Positions 7,709-13,664 of a DNA stretch of 14,229 nt are shown one piece after another. How positions within the stretch are numbered: position 1 is the stretch's first letter; each line of letters opens with the position of its first letter. A program made the translations under genes and the position numbers. The notes under the pieces are model-generated. The model had not been told where the DNA came from. It saw only the letters and a list, made by a program, of their open reading frames with translations, and made no database searches. The DNA comes from Acidocella sp. (GTDB taxonomy: Bacteria > Pseudomonadota > Alphaproteobacteria > Acetobacterales > Acetobacteraceae), in NCBI GenBank assembly GCA_029077775.1, contig JAQNCU010000032.1, forward strand, positions 1 through 14,229. Direction: 5' to 3'.

Positions 7709-7924
7709 TTAATCAAACTGCCGCTCCCGCCCTGCGAGGATGACGAGATAGCCACGCAGGAATGGCAGTTTCACGCGCCGACGCCAATCAATGGCATGAG
7801 ATTTTGCGTGGCGCATGGCAAAATGCAGCGCAACGGCGGCGAGTTGCTCGTCATCGAAACGCGCCGCCAGCGTGGGCGGCAGGCGCGCGAGAAAGTGCCG
7901 TATATCAGGGCAATGCGGCGCCAT
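7709..7924 (-). CDS. small conserved-looking protein coupled to the acyltransferase
   Basis: This is a 71-aa protein of unknown function. Its ATG (7924-7922) directly abuts the TAA of the upstream acyltransferase gene (7927-7925), so it is probably translated by coupling; no clear ribosome site of its own is seen. The sequence looks like a real protein rather than a shadow. An N-terminal helix with Phe-Asp-Asp-Glu-Gln-Leu-Ala-Ala-Val is followed by His-Ala-Ile-Asp-Trp-Arg-Arg-Arg-Val, Leu-Pro-Phe-Leu-Arg-Gly-Tyr-Leu-Val-Ile-Leu-Ala and a Gly-Arg-Glu-Arg end. I have the impression of similar His-x-x-Asp-x-Arg plus Gly-x-Glu-Arg small proteins near alphaproteobacterial exopolysaccharide genes, but I cannot name a family. 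It has no signal peptide; one short hydrophobic stretch could lie at the membrane surface. It converges on the Wzc gene with 11 bp between stops. The overlapping plus-strand frame 7694-8050 is the rival reading. Confidence 0.62.
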   Translation of the reverse strand: MAPHCPDIRHFLARLPPTLAARFDDEQLAAVALHFAMRHAKSHAIDWRRRVKLPFLRGYLVILAGRERQFD

Positions 7925-8920
7925 TTAATCGGTCAGGCGATCGAGGCGCCTGATGCGGCGAAAGACCAGTTTTTTCAAGCTGATGGGGCCGAGCAGCCCG
8001 GTGCCAGTCATCAACAGCGCCAGCGGAATGAAATGATCGCCATTCCATGACGCAAAGCATAGCCAGATGCCTTTTGTCAGCCCAATAAACATGGTGTTAA
8101 AAAAATAGATCATGAAGCTGTTCCGCCCAAGCCATTTGAGGATCTGGGACGTTGATACCGGGGAAAATCTTAACCAACCGTGAATCGCTGGCATTGAAAG
8201 CGCGCCTACGGGTAATAAAATCAGTCGCTCTGGCCAATATTCACCATAAATCACGATAACGGCGATGCTAGAGGCCAGCATTACCAGCAAACCCGGCCAG
8301 AATCGCGCCATGAAACGCTCCCACCGCGCGCCAAGCCGGGACGCATTCGCGCCGAACATGAAGAACACGGCATACGTGCCGATCCGGTCCAGATACATAT
8401 AGGCTGGCAGCGGCACGGCGTATAACAACAAGGCCCCGAGCAGCAGCCAGGGCAGGCGCTGCGGGCGGGCATCAACCAATACAAGCGTGATGAGGCTGAC
8501 GGAAAACAAGACGAACAGATACCATATCGACAGCGCCGGGCTGTCCTCGGTGTTCCAGAATAAATCGAGCAGCCCCGAGACCAAGCCAGCGGGCGGGTTG
8601 TCGACATAGATGAACCGCCCGAGGGCGAGTTTCGCCACGACGATCAAAATGCCAAGGCCGAAAAACGGAATGAGCAATCGCTGCGCGCGCGCCCGGATTA
8701 CGCGCAACCACAAAGGCCTTTTGGTGACCAGAAAGCCCGAATGCATCGCGATCATGCCGCTGAGATACAAAAACAACGGCATATGAAACGCATAGATGGC
8801 GCGTCGCATTGGCTCGTACCAATCAACATTCAGCGGGTCCGCGCGGGCGACGAGATGCCCAAGCACCACAAGGATGATGGCAAAGCCTTTGACCCGATCG
8901 ATATCATCGCGGCGTGACAT
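7925..8920 (-). CDS. acyltransferase family 3 membrane protein
   Basis: This is a multi-pass inner-membrane O-acyltransferase (331 aa, about ten hydrophobic helices) of the acyltransferase-3 family. These proteins transfer acetyl or other short acyl groups to sugars of exopolysaccharide, O-antigen or Nod factor. The family opening is clear: Asp-Ile-Asp-Arg-Val-Lys-Gly-Phe-Ala-Ile at 6-15, then the conserved His22 in Val-Leu-Gly-His, then Phe-His-Met-Pro-Leu-Phe-Leu-Tyr-Leu-Ser-Gly at 45-55. A later Ser-Ile-Trp-Tyr-Leu-Phe segment also fits the family. Length is normal. The ribosome site before the ATG at 8920 is poor. The gene diverges from the barrel gene across a 60-bp AT-rich gap and leads into a 71-codon gene. 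Its position among polysaccharide genes suggests it acylates that polymer; substrate and acyl group cannot be read from sequence. Confidence 0.88.
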   Translation of the reverse strand: MSRRDDIDRVKGFAIILVVLGHLVARADPLNVDWYEPMRRAIYAFHMPLFLYLSGMIAMHSGFLVTKRPLWLRVIRARAQRLLIPFFGLGILIVVAKLALGRFIYVDNPPAGLVSGLLDLFWNTEDSPALSIWYLFVLFSVSLITLVLVDARPQRLPWLLLGALLLYAVPLPAYMYLDRIGTYAVFFMFGANASRLGARWERFMARFWPGLLVMLASSIAVIVIYGEYWPERLILLPVGALSMPAIHGWLRFSPVSTSQILKWLGRNSFMIYFFNTMFIGLTKGIWLCFASWNGDHFIPLALLMTGTGLLGPISLKKLVFRRIRRLDRLTD

Positions 8921-8961
8921 GGCTTTAAGGCATTAGGTGAGTTAGCGATAAAAATAAATTG

Positions 8962-8980
8962 TTTTGATATCATATCAAAA
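8962..8980. promoter_or_regulatory. 19-bp perfect palindrome in the acyltransferase/barrel divergent promoter
   Basis: TTTTGATATCATATCAAAA has 9-bp arms around a single central C and ends at the base before the barrel ATG. It sits in a 60-bp AT-rich gap between divergent genes. On the plus strand TATCAT (8968-8973) is a 5/6 match to a -10 box. On the minus strand the palindrome holds TTGATA, a 5/6 match to a -35, with TATTTT 16 bases on. A bound regulator could therefore control both genes. The symmetry is seen directly; the operator role is inferred. Confidence 0.65.
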
Positions 8981-10180
8981 ATGATAAAAGACATTGTGTG
9001 GAAACTTCTCTGGGCCGCCGTACCGTTTATCACTTGCGCGATGACCGGGTTGGCATTCGCCCAACAGCTTGACTCGATCTTCCCCGATAACATGGCGCCG
9101 GGGTTCATGATCTCCGATCTCGTACCCGAGCGCCCACCAATCGGTGTGGCCTATGGCGGGGTGTCTCTGGTACCCGCGATCAAATTAAACTCCGGCTATG
9201 ATTCATCCCCCTCAGGCAGCGCCGCGTCAGCGCTTGGCGGTATCGCCCCGAATGTCACCTTGCGCGATGATGCGTTGGGGCTCGGCGCTTATGGGTCGCT
9301 CGGCTATACAATTTACCCTGAGAACAGCGCCAGCAATGTCACCAGCTATAGTCTCGGCGTGGGCGATACCGCGCGGCTGCCGCGCGAGACATTTGTCATC
9401 GCGGGTGGCGTGTTCGGTGGCCAGCAAAATGCCTTCACGCCCGGCGCCGTTTCCGGGTTGCGACGAATTTCCTATTCATTGCAAAGCCTGCGGGTGAGCG
9501 ATGATGTGGACGCCGCGCTGTTTCGCCTCAGGCCGGAGATTTCCCTTAACGCCACCAGGCTCGCAGGGTTCGCGCCGCAGGACCATGATGACCAGCGCAT
9601 CAGGCTCACCGGGTTTTATCACCGAGACAGCCCCGTGACCTACGTGTTGCGTGCGGATTTATCGCAATCGGAATTTCATAATGCCGCATTGAACGCCGAT
9701 ACCGGACAGATTCTGGCGGGGCTTCAGGATGCCCCAAATGGTCTGTGGACCATCCAGCTGCTCACCGGCATTGCCCAGCGCCGCCCGAACCAAGGCGGGG
9801 CAATCATCGTTCCGGTTATGGAATTGCGCCTGGCATTGAAGCCGAGCGGGCTCGATGTGCTGCGCGCCATTTTTACGCACGAGATCGACAACCCGGATGA
9901 CGTAACAGCCACACCCGATATTCTGACCGAGGGACAGCTGACGATGACCCATGATTTCAGCCGGGATTTATCGGCTTCGGTCTCGGGTGAGGCGGCGCTC
10001 GCGCATTTTATTGCGAGCCCGAATCAAGAGAGCGTGTTTACCACGAAGGTCGATCTGCGATGGCAGATGAATGCGCGGCTCGCTACCGATCTTGTGTATA
10101 ATTTCAATGACCGCCAGGCGAATTTCGCACCGGCGGCGAACGAGCATGTGATGACCGCCGGGGTGACATGGACTCCCTGA
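8981..10180 (+). CDS. outer-membrane beta-barrel protein of a polysaccharide locus
   Basis: This is a predicted outer-membrane beta-barrel (399 aa). A Sec signal peptide occupies residues 1-27 (Lys3, a hydrophobic core, then Ala-Phe-Ala before Gln-Gln), and this supports the ATG at 8981 even though no ribosome site precedes it. The mature part is rich in alternating polar/hydrophobic strands and ends with strand-like repeats (Val-Asp-Leu-Arg-Trp, Thr-Asp-Leu-Val-Tyr-Asn-Phe, Met-Thr-Ala-Gly-Val-Thr-Trp). It resembles the 'outer membrane beta-barrel 2' group (PF10082-like) often found in exopolysaccharide gene clusters. It overlaps the next gene, wecG-like, by 13 bases, so the two form one transcription unit. 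The likely role is a structural or export part of the polysaccharide system in the outer membrane, but no channel function can be shown. The upstream palindrome suggests regulated expression. Confidence 0.75.
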   Translation: MIKDIVWKLLWAAVPFITCAMTGLAFAQQLDSIFPDNMAPGFMISDLVPERPPIGVAYGGVSLVPAIKLNSGYDSSPSGSAASALGGIAPNVTLRDDALGLGAYGSLGYTIYPENSASNVTSYSLGVGDTARLPRETFVIAGGVFGGQQNAFTPGAVSGLRRISYSLQSLRVSDDVDAALFRLRPEISLNATRLAGFAPQDHDDQRIRLTGFYHRDSPVTYVLRADLSQSEFHNAALNADTGQILAGLQDAPNGLWTIQLLTGIAQRRPNQGGAIIVPVMELRLALKPSGLDVLRAIFTHEIDNPDDVTATPDILTEGQLTMTHDFSRDLSASVSGEAALAHFIASPNQESVFTTKVDLRWQMNARLATDLVYNFNDRQANFAPAANEHVMTAGVTWTP

Positions 10181-10920
10181 TCCCCGCAAAGGTTATTCTT
10201 CTCGGAACCGCCTTCAACGACATCGATGTTGGGTCGGCGGCGGCTCGGCTATTGGCATGGCCGGATGATGCGCGATTTGGCTATGTGGTCACGCCGAACG
10301 CCGATCATTTCGACCGGTTAGCGCGTATCCCCGCGCTGCGCATGCTCTATAACACTGCCGCGCTCTGTGTGCTTGATTCTAAGTTGATCAGTCTGCTCGC
10401 GGGCTTTGGCGGTCTGGCGCGTCCGGCGGTGGTCACGGGAACGGAATTATGCCTGGCATTGCTCCCCCGTCTTGGCGGCGTGCGGGTCGCGGTTATCGGG
10501 ATGCAGGGACCTGCCATGGCGGCGTTGCGCGCGCGTTATCCCAGCGTTGATTTCACGCATCACAACCCGCCAATGGGTCTGCTGCATAATGACACGGCGT
10601 TTTTTGCGGCGCGGGATTTCGCCTTGGCATCCGGCGCGCGTTTTACCTTCATCGCACTCGGCTCACCTGTGCAGGAGCTTCTCGCCTATGCGTTGTCGGG
10701 TGATCCACGAATGCGCGGCGTCGGGCTGTGCATCGGCGCGGCGCTGGATTTTTGTGCGGGCACCATGCGCCGGGCACCATTATGGATGCGACAAAACGGC
10801 CTGGAATGGCTACACAGGCTGGCCCAGGACCCCTGGCGGCTTGGCGGACGGTATCTCATCTCCGATCCGCGCGTGATCATCAGGCTTGGGTTTACGGCGT
10901 TCCGGCAAAAAGCGCGTTAA
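10168..10920 (+). CDS. WecG/TagA/CpsF family glycosyltransferase
   Basis: This is a GT26-family glycosyltransferase (250 aa) that would add a sugar to a lipid-linked oligosaccharide at the cytoplasmic face during exopolysaccharide assembly. Motifs in order: Thr-Pro-Asn-Ala-Asp-His at 42-47, Gly-Thr-Glu-Leu-Cys at 91-95, a Val-Ala-Val-Ile-Gly nucleotide-sugar strand at 107-111, and Ala-Leu-Gly-Ser-Pro-Val-Gln-Glu at 163-170. Near the end come Gly-Ala-Ala-Leu-Asp-Phe-Cys-Ala-Gly at 190-198, Arg-Arg-Ala-Pro-Leu-Trp-Met-Arg at 201-208 and Gly-Leu-Glu-Trp-Leu-His-Arg-Leu at 211-218. Length is typical. Where many members have Asp-Gly after the second helix, this one has Leu-Asp-Ser at 69-71, keeping the Asp. 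The start overlaps the barrel gene by 13 bases and has GGGG (10160-10163) as ribosome site. Its 3' end overlaps the convergent gene by 29 bp. The sugar donor is unknown. Confidence 0.9.
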   Translation: MDSLIPAKVILLGTAFNDIDVGSAAARLLAWPDDARFGYVVTPNADHFDRLARIPALRMLYNTAALCVLDSKLISLLAGFGGLARPAVVTGTELCLALLPRLGGVRVAVIGMQGPAMAALRARYPSVDFTHHNPPMGLLHNDTAFFAARDFALASGARFTFIALGSPVQELLAYALSGDPRMRGVGLCIGAALDFCAGTMRRAPLWMRQNGLEWLHRLAQDPWRLGGRYLISDPRVIIRLGFTAFRQKAR

Positions 10921-11899
10921 TCGCGCTCTGATCGACATTTTCCAGCGATGCTGGCCGCCATTGCGGGCGCCGGTCTTTATCGACCAGCACAGCGCGCACG
11001 CCTTCATGAAATTCCGGGTGCATCGCGATTTTTGTCACCAGCGCCAATTCAGCCGTGAGGCTATCAGCAAGTGAGCGGCGGGCATTGCGGCGCATGATCT
11101 CGAAACTCCAATAAACGCTGCTTGGGCTATGCGTGCGCAGCGTGCCGAGCGTCGCCTGCGCGAATGTGCCGCCATCTTTGCTCAAAATATGCACGATCTC
11201 AGGCACGCTGGCGGCGCTGAAGGCGTGGTCGATCAACCCGCGTTCCCCCGAAAGGCTGAAGCGGGGCAGGGGGGCGGCGAAGCTGGCGATAACAGCCGGG
11301 CCATCCCGGGTGAGTGCGTCACCCAGTGCCGCCAGCGCCGCAGCCGGGGTGAAATGCGTGGCGAAACCGGCATGAACAGCATCGGCACCGGCCATTCGCG
11401 CGCCGGTAAGGCCGAGATAAAACCCCAGCGCGCCGGGCAGGCGGGGAAGCAGATAGCTGGTCCCGACATCGGGGAATAGCGCGATGGCGGTCTCGGGCAT
11501 CGCGAACATTGCGTTCTCAGTGGCGATCCGGTGGCTGCCATGCACCGAGAGCCCTATGCCGCCGCCCATGCAAACACCGTCGATCAGTGAGATAAACGGC
11601 TTGGGGCAGGTCGCGATCTCCAGGTTCATGGCGTATTCCGCTGTGAAAAAAGCGCGGATCGTCGCGTCATCGCCGTTGAGCCCGGCATTGCGCAGCGTGC
11701 GCACATCCCCGCCCGCGCAAAAGCCCCGCAGCGGCGCATCGACCAGGATGAACTGCACGTCAGGGTCGGCGACCATTTGCGCGATCCCGGCGCGGATCAA
11801 CGCGACCATTTCCATATCGAGCGCATTCAGCGCCTTTGGCCGGTTCAACCGGATGCGCCCGGCCCGGCGCTCGGTCCAGATGGTGACCACTTGATCCAT
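10892..11899 (-). CDS. 3-hydroxyisobutyryl-CoA hydrolase-like protein (enoyl-CoA hydratase superfamily)
   Basis: This is a crotonase-fold protein (335 aa) of the ECH_2/HIBCH type, which hydrolyses 3-hydroxyisobutyryl-CoA in valine breakdown. Seen motifs: the oxyanion-hole segments Phe-Cys-Ala-Gly-Gly-Asp-Val-Arg (60-67) and Gly-Val-Cys-Met-Gly-Gly-Gly-Ile-Gly (108-116), and Met-Pro-Glu-Thr-Ala-Ile-Ala-Leu-Phe-Pro-Asp-Val-Gly (134-146) with Glu136 and Asp144 as expected catalytic acids. The HIBCH-specific end motif Glu-Phe-His-Glu-Gly-Val-Arg-Ala with Asp-Lys-Asp-Arg follows at 296-310. Length fits HIBCH (about 340-360) rather than ordinary hydratases (about 260). The start has a strong ribosome site, AAGGGGG about 7 bases before the ATG. 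No other valine-degradation genes are in view, so the pathway role comes from family only. The 3' end overlaps the convergent wecG-like gene by 29 bp. Some homologues are annotated simply as enoyl-CoA hydratase. Confidence 0.88.
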   Translation of the reverse strand: MDQVVTIWTERRAGRIRLNRPKALNALDMEMVALIRAGIAQMVADPDVQFILVDAPLRGFCAGGDVRTLRNAGLNGDDATIRAFFTAEYAMNLEIATCPKPFISLIDGVCMGGGIGLSVHGSHRIATENAMFAMPETAIALFPDVGTSYLLPRLPGALGFYLGLTGARMAGADAVHAGFATHFTPAAALAALGDALTRDGPAVIASFAAPLPRFSLSGERGLIDHAFSAASVPEIVHILSKDGGTFAQATLGTLRTHSPSSVYWSFEIMRRNARRSLADSLTAELALVTKIAMHPEFHEGVRAVLVDKDRRPQWRPASLENVDQSAINALFAGTP

Positions 11900-11950
11900 T
11901 TTCGTTCCCCCTTAATTCTGGAACGGTGTAAACCAGGGTTAGTCCGCGGC

Positions 11951-11957
11951 AAAGGGA
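11951..11957 (+). promoter_or_regulatory. ribosome binding site for the 93-residue protein
   Basis: AAAGGGA lies 7 bases before the ATG at 11965. This is one of the better ribosome sites in the window and the main reason to treat the small frame as a gene. Confidence 0.55.
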
Positions 11958-11964
11958 TGGGCGC

Positions 11965-12246
11965 ATGGAGTTTGGAGCGGATGAGCGGCGCAATGCGGAG
12001 TCCTCGCTTTGGGCCGTGGTTGCGGTCATTGGCCGGGTGATCCGCATTGCCGATATCTACCCAAGCCGCGCCGCCGCCATGGCTGACCGTGCCTGGCGGG
12101 AGGCGCAGGTGAGGGCCTATCATGGTTTCCTTGAAAGTGCCGCCCATCCCGCCCCAGTTTATGCGGTGAAGCCCATTCGCCGCACGGATTTGCCCCGGCG
12201 GTGGAAGCCGCTCCCGGCTCTGGGGTTTCTGAACGGGAATTTATGA
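11965..12246 (+). CDS. small protein of unknown function translationally coupled to fumC
   Basis: This is a 93-aa protein with no family I recognise. A good ribosome site precedes it, and its TGA overlaps the fumC ATG (ATGA), which indicates coupled translation. Codon use resembles the neighbours (G or C dominates the third position). The sequence has an acidic/polar start, a moderately hydrophobic stretch Leu-Trp-Ala-Val-Val-Ala-Val-Ile-Gly-Arg-Val-Ile (about 15-26), a helix rich in Ala, Arg and Trp (about 35-57), and a basic C-terminal part with Pro-Arg-Arg-Trp-Lys-Pro-Leu-Pro. The hydrophobic stretch is too short and too basic at its end for a sure membrane helix. No cysteines or metal motifs are visible. 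It is divergent from the HIBCH-like gene with 65 bp between starts, so it and fumC probably share a promoter in that gap, although I could not pick out a convincing one. A role linked to fumarase is only a guess from coupling. Confidence 0.62.
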   Translation: MEFGADERRNAESSLWAVVAVIGRVIRIADIYPSRAAAMADRAWREAQVRAYHGFLESAAHPAPVYAVKPIRRTDLPRRWKPLPALGFLNGNL

Positions 12247-13652
12247 GCGACAAATTTCGCATGGAACATGACGCGCTGGGCGATGTGCCTGTGCCAGCCA
12301 GCCGCCTGTGGGGCGCGCAGACCCAGCGCAGTATCGACAATTTCCCCATTGGGCGGCGCAATTATATTTGGGGCCGTGATGTGATCCGCGGCTTCGGCAT
12401 TTTGAAAAAAGCCGCCGCCCTGGCCAACCAGGCTCTGGGGCAATTGCCTGCCGATAAATCCCGGTTGATCGTCAGTGCCGCCGATGAGGTGATCGCCGGG
12501 CGTTGGGATGATGAGTTCCCGCTGGTGGTGTTCCAGACCGGCTCGGGCACGCAAAGCAACATGAACGCCAATGAGGTGATCGCCAACCGCGCCATCCAGA
12601 TGGCGGGCGGCACGCTCGGCAGCAAAACCCCGATCAACCCGAATGACGATGTAAACCACAGCCAATCCTCCAACGATACCTTCCCCACCGTGATGCATAT
12701 CGCGGCGGTCGGCGTGATCTCTGACATTCTGGTCCCGGCGGTCTCGGAGCTGATGCTCACGTTCCGCGAAAAATCGATGGCGTTCGCGGATGTGGTGATG
12801 ACGGGGCGGACGCATTTGCAGGATGCCACGCCGCTGACACTGGGGCAGGTCATCTCCGGCTGGCACGCGCAGTTGAAAGACGCGGTAACCGGGATCGAGG
12901 CCAGCCTGCCGAGGTTGTATGAACTCGCGATTGGCGGCACCGCTGTCGGTACGGGGCTGAACGCGCACCCGAATTTCGGCGCCACGGCTTCGGCCATCAT
13001 CGCGGCGGAAACGGGCAAGCCCTTTATTACCGCGCCCAATAAATTCGCGGCACTCTCGGCGCATGACGGCATCGTGGCGGCCTCCGGCGCGCTGCGCGTG
13101 CTGGCCGGGGCCGCCATGAAAATCGCTAACGATGTGCGCTGGTATGCCTCTGGCCCCCGCACGGGGATCGGGGAGTTATTAATCCCGGAGAACGAGCCGG
13201 GATCATCCATCATGCCCGGCAAAATCAACCCGACCCAGTGTGAGGCGCTGACCATGGTGGCGGTGCAGGTTTTCGGCAACGACCATGCGGTGGCGTTCGC
13301 GGGCGCCCAAGGGAATTTTCAGCTCAACGTATTCAAGCCGGTCATGCTGCATAATCTTCTGGATTCGGCTTATTTGCTCGCAGAGTCATTATCCGCGTTC
13401 AATACCCATTGCGCGGCGGGCATCGAGCCCGCGCGGGATGTTATCGCCGCACACCTCGCCGCGAACCTCATGCTGGTCACCGCGCTTAACCCGCATATCG
13501 GCTACGAGAAAGCAGCACAGACAGCGTTGAAAGCCCACCGGGAGGGCTTGTCCCTGCGTGACGCCGCCCTGGCGCTCGGCGTCGCCACGCCCGCGCAGTT
13601 CGATGAATGGGTGAAGCCCGAGGACATGACGAGGCCGCTGCGGGTCGATTGA
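12243..13652 (+). CDS. fumC: class II fumarate hydratase
   Basis: This is the oxygen-stable, iron-free fumarase of the TCA cycle (469 aa, expected homotetramer) that interconverts fumarate and L-malate in the cytoplasm. Landmarks: Thr-Gly-Ser-Gly-Thr-Gln-Ser-Asn-Met-Asn at 99-108, Ser-Ser-Asn-Asp at 142-145, Gly-Arg-Thr-His-Leu-Gln-Asp-Ala at 188-195 with the catalytic His191, and the superfamily signature Gly-Ser-Ser-Ile-Met-Pro-Gly-Lys-Ile-Asn at 320-329 with the catalytic serine on the mobile loop. Length and motif spacing match E. coli FumC closely. Aspartase and argininosuccinate lyase share the fold but differ around these motifs. The ATG at 12243 overlaps the stop of the upstream 93-residue gene, and GGGA (12235-12238) is its ribosome site. 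An in-frame upstream ATG at 12201 would add 14 residues but lacks support. The stop codon lies in the loop of a strong hairpin. Confidence 0.97.
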   Translation: MSDKFRMEHDALGDVPVPASRLWGAQTQRSIDNFPIGRRNYIWGRDVIRGFGILKKAAALANQALGQLPADKSRLIVSAADEVIAGRWDDEFPLVVFQTGSGTQSNMNANEVIANRAIQMAGGTLGSKTPINPNDDVNHSQSSNDTFPTVMHIAAVGVISDILVPAVSELMLTFREKSMAFADVVMTGRTHLQDATPLTLGQVISGWHAQLKDAVTGIEASLPRLYELAIGGTAVGTGLNAHPNFGATASAIIAAETGKPFITAPNKFAALSAHDGIVAASGALRVLAGAAMKIANDVRWYASGPRTGIGELLIPENEPGSSIMPGKINPTQCEALTMVAVQVFGNDHAVAFAGAQGNFQLNVFKPVMLHNLLDSAYLLAESLSAFNTHCAAGIEPARDVIAAHLAANLMLVTALNPHIGYEKAAQTALKAHREGLSLRDAALALGVATPAQFDEWVKPEDMTRPLRVD

Positions 13653-13660
13653 TCGACCCG
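13641..13660. terminator. hairpin over the fumC stop, possible bidirectional terminator
   Basis: CGGGTCGAT (13641-13649) and ATCGACCCG (13652-13660) are perfect inverted repeats with two bases between; in RNA an 8-bp stem with a four-base loop is likelier. It lies between convergent genes, 4 bp from the stop of the next gene. No T run follows on either strand, so an intrinsic terminator is only possible; it may instead protect 3' ends. Confidence 0.45.
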
Positions 13661-13664
13661 ATGC

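Noticed and set aside
7694..8050. Plus-strand frame of 118 codons overlapping the Wzc stop by ATGA
   Set aside because: It runs antisense to the end of the acyltransferase gene and the 71-codon gene, is rich in Gln/Arg without domain-like pattern, and has no recognisable motif. The minus-strand readings are better supported.
11900..11964. Promoter search in the gap between the HIBCH-like gene and the 93-residue gene
   Set aside because: No pair of boxes with acceptable spacing was found on either strand, so no promoter is reported although one must act there or nearby.
12201..12242. Upstream ATG extension of fumC
   Set aside because: It would add 14 non-homologous residues that also encode the end of the 93-residue gene. 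The ATG at 12243 gives the standard fumarase N-terminus.
12159..13279. Two minus-strand frames of about 300 codons opposite fumC
   Set aside because: Both lie wholly opposite highly conserved fumarase sequence and show only composition-driven residues.
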